Positions 59,372 to 64,000 of a stretch of 64,000 bases of DNA are shown one piece after another. A program made the position numbers and the translations under genes. The number at the start of each line of letters is the position of its first letter. Within the stretch, counting starts at the first letter, position 1. Source of the DNA: AG25 sp035518815 (GTDB lineage Bacteria > Gemmatimonadota > Gemmatimonadetes > Gemmatimonadales > GWC2-71-9). The DNA lies in the NCBI GenBank assembly GCA_035518815.1, contig DATIXG010000114.1:1-64000 (forward strand). Direction: 5' to 3'. The notes beneath the pieces were generated by a model. It ran no database searches. It was not told the DNA's origin and was given only the letters and a program-made list of their open reading frames with translations.

Positions 59372-60754
59372 ATGCGGCTGACGACCCTCGTCTGGTTGCT
59401 GGGCGGCGCCAGCGCCCTTTCGGCGCAATCGGTGCCGCCACCGCTTCCCGCGCCCCCACTCGTCGTTCCCGCACAGCCCATCGGTCGCTGGACCCCTGTT
59501 CCCGAGCTCCCGGGCATGGGACGGGCGGTGGACACCGCCACGGTGGCGGCGCGGCGCCGCGCGCTGGCGCGCGCGATCCGATCCGGCATCGTGCTCATCC
59601 CCGCGGCTCACGAGCGGTCGATCGAGCGCGACCACGCCCAGGACAGCGATTTCCGCCAGTCGAATACGTTCTTCTACTTCACCCAGCTCGAGACGCACGA
59701 CGCCTGGCTCGTGCTCACGGTCGCCGCCGATACGGGGCACACCACGCTGTTCCTCGAGCCCCGCGACACGTCGGAGGAGCGCTGGACCGGTATCCAGCTG
59801 GGTCCCGATTCCGTGGCGGCCTCGCTTTCGGGGATTCCGGACATCGTCACGGGCGACTCCTTGGCGGAGCGTTTCAGCGCCCTCGCCGCCGCGAAGGGCG
59901 GCGGCCCGGTCTTCCTGCCGCTCGACGACGCCACGGCCGACGAGCAGCGCAACGTGCAGGCCGCGTTCGCCGGACAGGAGGTGCGCGACCTCGGGCCGGT
60001 CGCCGACTCGCTGCGCCTGGTCAAGGATGCGGGCGAGCTGAAGCGCCTCCAGACCGCCATCGACATCACGGTGCAGGGGCTCAAGGCCGTGATGCGGGCC
60101 GCGCGGCCCGGGATGTGGGAATACCAGCTCGAGGCCGTGTTGGAAGGGACGTTCCGGGCCAACGGAGCCGACCGCGTGGGCTTCCCGTCGTTCGTCGGCA
60201 GCGGGCCGAACGGGACGACGCTGCACTACGACGCGAACCGCCGCCAGACGCGCGCCGGCGAGCTGGTCGCAGTGGACGCCGGCGCCGAATGGGGACAGTA
60301 TACCGCGGACGTGACGCGCACCTTTCCCGTGAGCGGGCGGTTCACGGCGCGGCAGAAGGCGGTGTACGATCTCGTGCTCGCCACGCAGCGCGCGGCGTTC
60401 GACTCCGTGCGACCCGGCGTGCGGCTCCGGGATATCGATGCGCTCGCGCGGCGCTACATGAAGCAGCATTCCGGGAAATTGTGCGGCAAGCTGTCGTGCG
60501 ACGTCTACTTCGTCCACGGGCTCAGTCACTGGCTCGGCATGGACGTGCACGACCCGGGCGACGTCGGGGCGCCGTTCGCGCCGGGGATGGTGCTCACGAT
60601 CGAGCCCGGCATCTACCTGCCGGCGGAGAGCCTGGGGATTCGCATTGAAGACGACGTCGTGGTGACCGCAACGGGAGCGGCCTGGCTGACGGATGGCGCC
60701 CCGCGCACCACCGAGGCGATCGAGCAGCTTATGTCTTGTCCGTCTTGTCCTTGA
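59372..60754 (+). CDS. Secreted M24 Xaa-Pro aminopeptidase
   Basis: 460 residues from the ATG at 59372. A signal peptide ends at about ALSAQ (residue 19). The aminopeptidase P N-terminal domain (SDFRQSNTFFYFTQLETHDA) is followed by the M24 core. Metal ligands are in VAVDAGAEWGQYTADVTRTF, VHGLSHWLGMDVHDPG, LTIEPGIYLP and GIRIEDDVVV. The final residues (MSCPSCP) overlap the 3' end of the convergent TPR gene. It cleaves Xaa-Pro bonds outside the cytoplasm. Confidence 0.88.
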   Translation: MRLTTLVWLLGGASALSAQSVPPPLPAPPLVVPAQPIGRWTPVPELPGMGRAVDTATVAARRRALARAIRSGIVLIPAAHERSIERDHAQDSDFRQSNTFFYFTQLETHDAWLVLTVAADTGHTTLFLEPRDTSEERWTGIQLGPDSVAASLSGIPDIVTGDSLAERFSALAAAKGGGPVFLPLDDATADEQRNVQAAFAGQEVRDLGPVADSLRLVKDAGELKRLQTAIDITVQGLKAVMRAARPGMWEYQLEAVLEGTFRANGADRVGFPSFVGSGPNGTTLHYDANRRQTRAGELVAVDAGAEWGQYTADVTRTFPVSGRFTARQKAVYDLVLATQRAAFDSVRPGVRLRDIDALARRYMKQHSGKLCGKLSCDVYFVHGLSHWLGMDVHDPGDVGAPFAPGMVLTIEPGIYLPAESLGIRIEDDVVVTATGAAWLTDGAPRTTEAIEQLMSCPSCP

Positions 60755-61601
60755 TCTCGTCGAAGAGGGCGGCCGCGTCCTTCTTGTACTTGGGGTCGAG
60801 GACGTCGGAATCGGGGAGATCGCGAATCGCGGTGAGCTGGGCCCGCGCCGCCGAGTACTTTTTCACGTCCACATAGACTTCCGCGAGCTCGAGATGGTGA
60901 TAGACGTTGCTGGGTCGCAGAGCGACGGACCGCTCGAGGTACCGCTGCGCGTCGTCCCAGTTGGCTTTGTCCATGAAGCCCGCGCCGAACAGCGTCTTGG
61001 CAAAGAACCTCGTCATGCCCGACAGGCGCTTGATCTCGGCGTTCCAGGCGCCGATGACGTGCCACGCCGCGTCCTCGGTCGAGTCGAGCGCGATCGCCTG
61101 CATCGCCTCGTCGTAGATGACCTTCGCGAACCGCACCCGTTCCTTGCCGCCGCGCGTGCGCGACAGGCGGCCGAGCGACTGCGCGATCATCGAATGCGCG
61201 TGCGCGTTCTTCGGGTTGACGCGCGCGGCCCGCTCGGCGAACACGCGTGCCTCGGTGTACAGGCTGTCGCGCCGCTTTTTGGTCGAGTCCGCGTCCCCCT
61301 CGATCTGCTTCCCGATGTCCGCGAACGCGCGCGCCGCTTTCCACAGCGCTTCATCGCTCATCGAGTCGTCCGCGATGGCGGCGCGGTAGTGCGCGAGCGC
61401 CGCCACGTGCTGGAAGGCGTGGTAGAGGCTGTCGCCCCGGTGGATCTCACGGGCGACCGAGGACGAATCGCGGGGACGCGGGGCGTGTGCCGCGGAGTCG
61501 TGGTGAGCCGGCGCCTGAGGGGTCGAGTCCTGCGCCGCAACGAGGCACGGGAGCGGGCTCGCGGCGAGAGAGAGGAGCAGCGGGACCGTCAGGACGTGCA
61601 T
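60729..61601 (-). CDS. Secreted TPR-like protein
   Basis: 290 residues from the ATG at 61599-61601. A signal peptide (MHVLTVPLLLSLAASPLPCL) precedes an alanine/histidine/proline-rich linker and helical repeats with a TPR pattern (ALAHYRAAIADDSMSDEALW, ERAARVNPKNAHAHSMIAQS, YLERSVALRPSNVYHHLELA). No catalytic residues. It is convergent with the M24 gene (26-base overlap) and divergent from thymidine phosphorylase. Confidence 0.75.
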   Translation of the reverse strand: MHVLTVPLLLSLAASPLPCLVAAQDSTPQAPAHHDSAAHAPRPRDSSSVAREIHRGDSLYHAFQHVAALAHYRAAIADDSMSDEALWKAARAFADIGKQIEGDADSTKKRRDSLYTEARVFAERAARVNPKNAHAHSMIAQSLGRLSRTRGGKERVRFAKVIYDEAMQAIALDSTEDAAWHVIGAWNAEIKRLSGMTRFFAKTLFGAGFMDKANWDDAQRYLERSVALRPSNVYHHLELAEVYVDVKKYSAARAQLTAIRDLPDSDVLDPKYKKDAAALFDEIKDKTDKT

Positions 61602-61630
61602 CGGGGACTCCGCATGAGCGCGAGCGGATA

Positions 61631-63001
61631 ATGTTCGTCGCGCCATTGATCGAACGCAAGCGCGACGGCAGTCCGCTCACGGCGGAGGAGTGGTCCGCGC
61701 TCGTCGCCGCGTTCACCGCCGACCGCGTTCCCGACTACCAGATGGCCGCGCTCCTCATGGCCGTGGTGTTCCGCGGCCTCGAGCGCGCCGAGCTCGCGGC
61801 CCTCACGGATGCGATGGTCGCGTCGGGGCAGCGGCTCGATTTCGGCGCCTGGTCCGTCCCGCGCGTCGGCAAACACTCGACCGGCGGCGTCGGGGACAAG
61901 GTCTCGCTCGTCCTGGCCCCGCTCGTGGCGGCGTGCGGCGTCGCGGTGCCGCTCATCGCCGGGCGCGGCCTCGCCCACACGGGCGGCACGGTCGACAAGC
62001 TCGACTCCATCCCCGGGTTCCGGACCGCGCTGTCGCTCGCTGAGATCCAGCAGCAGGTGCAGCGCATCGGCTGCGCGCTCGTCAGCCAGACGGCCGAGGT
62101 GGCCCCGGCCGACCGGCGGCTGTACGCGCTGCGCGACGTCACCGGCACCGTCGCCGCCCTGCCGCTGATCGCGGCGAGCATCATGTCGAAGAAGCTCGCC
62201 GAAGGACTGAACGCGCTCGTGCTCGACGTGACCTACGGCGCGGGCGCCTTTCTTCCCGCTCAGGACCGCGCCCTCGACCTCGCGCGCACGATGATCGCGC
62301 TCGGCGAAGACCGCGGATGCCCGACCACCGCGCTGCTCACGGCCATGGACCGGCCGCTGGGCCGCGCCTGCGGCAATGCACTCGAGACCGAGGAAGCGAT
62401 TCTCGCGCTCCGCGGCGAGGGCCCGGCCGATCTCATGGAGGTCACCTACGCGCTCGGCGTCGAGATGCTGCTCGCCGCCGGCGTCGAGAAGACCACCAGC
62501 AAGGCCAAGAAGAAGCTCGAGAACACACTCGCGTCGGGTCTCGCGGCGGAGAAGTTCGAGCAGATCATCGAGGCCCAGGGTGGCAATCCGCGGGTGGTGG
62601 ACGATCCCGCCGTGATGCCGCAGGCCCAGTGCGTGGAGGTGTATGCCGCGCGCCGCACGGGGATCGTGACCCATATCGAGCCGCGCGCGATCGGCCGGGC
62701 CATCGTCGCCATGGGCGGCGGCCGGGCGCGCGTCGAGGACGTGGTGGACCCGAGTGTCGGATTCGTCATCTCGGTGAAGCCGGGGAGCAGGGTGCTGGCG
62801 GGAGAGCCGATCGCGTCCGTCTACGCCAAGGACGCGAGCGGAGCGACGCTGGGATGCGAGGCGCTCGCGCGGGCGGTCGTGATCGACGACCGGATGAAAG
62901 AGGAGCCGCTACCGCTCGTGTCGCACCGCGTCACGCATGCCGGCGTGGAGCAGCTGAGCCCGGTGCCGCGCCGCCCGGCGCGGCCGGCCGGGCGGCGCTA
63001 G
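61631..63001 (+). CDS. Thymidine phosphorylase / pyrimidine-nucleoside phosphorylase
   Basis: 456 residues. The phosphate-binding loop is KHSTGGVGDKVSLVLAP; RGLAHTGGTVDKLDSIPGF and LYALRDVTGTVAALPLIAAS with SIMSKK are further signatures. The C-terminal domain ends with an arginine/proline tail (RRPARPAGRR) beyond the usual length of about 435. It splits thymidine or other pyrimidine nucleosides with phosphate. The next gene, gyrB, is convergent with only 5 bases between stops. Confidence 0.92.
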   Translation: MFVAPLIERKRDGSPLTAEEWSALVAAFTADRVPDYQMAALLMAVVFRGLERAELAALTDAMVASGQRLDFGAWSVPRVGKHSTGGVGDKVSLVLAPLVAACGVAVPLIAGRGLAHTGGTVDKLDSIPGFRTALSLAEIQQQVQRIGCALVSQTAEVAPADRRLYALRDVTGTVAALPLIAASIMSKKLAEGLNALVLDVTYGAGAFLPAQDRALDLARTMIALGEDRGCPTTALLTAMDRPLGRACGNALETEEAILALRGEGPADLMEVTYALGVEMLLAAGVEKTTSKAKKKLENTLASGLAAEKFEQIIEAQGGNPRVVDDPAVMPQAQCVEVYAARRTGIVTHIEPRAIGRAIVAMGGGRARVEDVVDPSVGFVISVKPGSRVLAGEPIASVYAKDASGATLGCEALARAVVIDDRMKEEPLPLVSHRVTHAGVEQLSPVPRRPARPAGRR

Positions 63002-63006
63002 GCGGA

Positions 63007-64000
63007 TCACACGTCGAGGTTCTTGACGAACTTCGCGTTCTCTTCGATGAACTTGCGGCGTGGCTCCACCTCGTCGCCCATCAACGTCTCGAACAGGTCC
63101 GAGGCCTCGACCGCGTCTTCCATCGTGACCTTGAGCAGGGTCCGCTTGGCGGGGTCCATGGTCGTTTCCCGCAGCTGATCGGGATTCATTTCGCCCAGAC
63201 CCTTGTAGCGCTGCACGTGGACGTTGCCGCGAGCCTCGTCGCCGTTCGCGAGCCGCTTGACGTAGGTATCCCGCTCCTTCTCGTCGAAGGCGTAGAACTC
63301 TTCCTTGCCCCGGGCGACCCGAAACAGCGGGGGCTGGGCGATGTAGATGTACCCCGCGTCGATGAGCTGCTTCATCTCCTTGTAGAAGAAGGTGAGCAGC
63401 AGCGTGCGGATGTGCGCGCCGTCCACGTCCGCATCGGTCATGATGATGATCTTGTGATAGCGCGCGTCGCCGACCTGAAAATCCTCGCCGATGCCCGTGC
63501 CCACCGCCGTGATGATCGCGCGGATCTCCTCGTTCGAGAGGATTCGGTCGATGCGCGCCTTCTGGACGTTCAGGATCTTGCCGCGCAGCGGCAGGATGGC
63601 CTGGAAGCTCCGATCGCGGCCCATCTTGGCTGACCCGCCGGCCGAGTCGCCCTCGACCAGGTACACCTCGCACAGGGTCGGGTCGTTGAGCGAGCAGTCC
63701 GCGAGCTTGCCGGACAGCAGGCCGCCGTCGAGGGCATTCTTGCGCCGCACCAGCTCGCGCGCCTTGCGGGCGGCCTCGCGCGCGCGCGCCGCGCTCACGG
63801 CCTTGGCGATGATCGCGCGCGCCACACTCGGGCTCTTGTCGAGGAACTGGCCCAGGGCGTCGTTCACGACGGTCTTGACGATGCCCTCGACTTCGGAGTT
63901 GCCCAGCTTGGTCTTGGTCTGGCCTTCGAACTGCGGCTCCTTGACCTTCACGTGGATCACGCAGGTGAGCCCCTCCCGGATGTCGTCGCCGGTGAGGGTG
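63007..64000 (-). CDS. gyrB: DNA gyrase subunit B (5' part beyond the window)
   Basis: About 331 codons of the C-terminal half are present; the reading frame is open to the right edge, where TLTGDDIREGL continues upstream. The TOPRIM motifs GDSAGGSAKMGRDR and DADVDGAHIRTLLLTF, PLRGKILNV, and the C-terminal QRYKGLGEMNPDQL identify a type IIA topoisomerase B subunit. The ending FIEENAKFVKNLDV is the common GyrB ending. ParE is less likely but cannot be excluded. Confidence 0.92.
   Translation of the reverse strand, partial: TLTGDDIREGLTCVIHVKVKEPQFEGQTKTKLGNSEVEGIVKTVVNDALGQFLDKSPSVARAIIAKAVSAARAREAARKARELVRRKNALDGGLLSGKLADCSLNDPTLCEVYLVEGDSAGGSAKMGRDRSFQAILPLRGKILNVQKARIDRILSNEEIRAIITAVGTGIGEDFQVGDARYHKIIIMTDADVDGAHIRTLLLTFFYKEMKQLIDAGYIYIAQPPLFRVARGKEEFYAFDEKERDTYVKRLANGDEARGNVHVQRYKGLGEMNPDQLRETTMDPAKRTLLKVTMEDAVEASDLFETLMGDEVEPRRKFIEENAKFVKNLDV

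Overview
This is a high-GC (roughly 65-70 percent by eye) stretch of bacterial chromosome. GTG starts are common, and stop/start overlaps of the GTGA, ATGA or TGATG type join neighbouring genes. Many genes encode small secreted or lipoprotein-type proteins. The gene families present (M13 and M24 peptidases, DUF4386, a DbpA-domain protein, secreted Ig-like proteins, a HerA-NurA pair) suggest an uncultured member of Gemmatimonadota or a relative. That placement is inference; there is no rRNA or tRNA gene in the window.

Layout. 1-11.4 kb: accessory metabolism and small regulators (sugar transporter, methyltransferases, DinB, cupin, HxlR/DoxX with a palindromic operator, secreted proteins, DUF4386). 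11.4-16.9 kb: a complete five-gene oligopeptide ABC transporter operon on the minus strand. 17-21 kb: a glycine cleavage operon (gcvH, gcvP, LipM-like octanoyltransferase) behind a good sigma70-type promoter; gcvP appears to start at CTG. 21-23 kb: coaE, an HU-type gene and a zinc-ribbon protein. 23-27.4 kb: a DbpA-domain pseudo-helicase, an aspartate-type aminotransferase and a prolidase-like M24 protein. 27.5-38.5 kb: a long plus-strand run centred on a DNA-end resection set (NurA, HerA, SbcD/Mre11, SbcC/Rad50). 39-43 kb: an M13 peptidase and a Na/Ca-exchanger-like protein. 42.9-47.6 kb: a PTPS - GTP cyclohydrolase I - SDR trio that looks like tetrahydrobiopterin synthesis, then an M23 peptidase. 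47.6-52 kb: Uma2, acyl-CoA synthetase, Ig-like and TPR genes. 52-55.3 kb: phosphoribosyltransferase and tldD/tldE. 55.9-64 kb: V4R, ligA and GAF genes, an M24 peptidase, a TPR protein, thymidine phosphorylase and the 3' part of gyrB.

The most unusual signal is a dispersed family of heptamer-built repeats. The best-defined unit is 32 bp: four degenerate 7-mers of the type GGGACGG followed by GTGG. Two inverted copies bound a 495-bp element (25688-26182) that carries one four-helix-bundle (S23/IVP-type) gene. Solo or inverted-pair copies lie in frame inside at least five protein genes (prolidase-like, pseudo-helicase, HerA, Trm112-like and tldE). A second four-helix-bundle gene (55374-55766) is bounded by its own inverted heptamers of a different sequence. 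Both elements sit between convergent genes and are flanked by TAG trinucleotides. This looks like a small mobile element with MITE-like derivatives.
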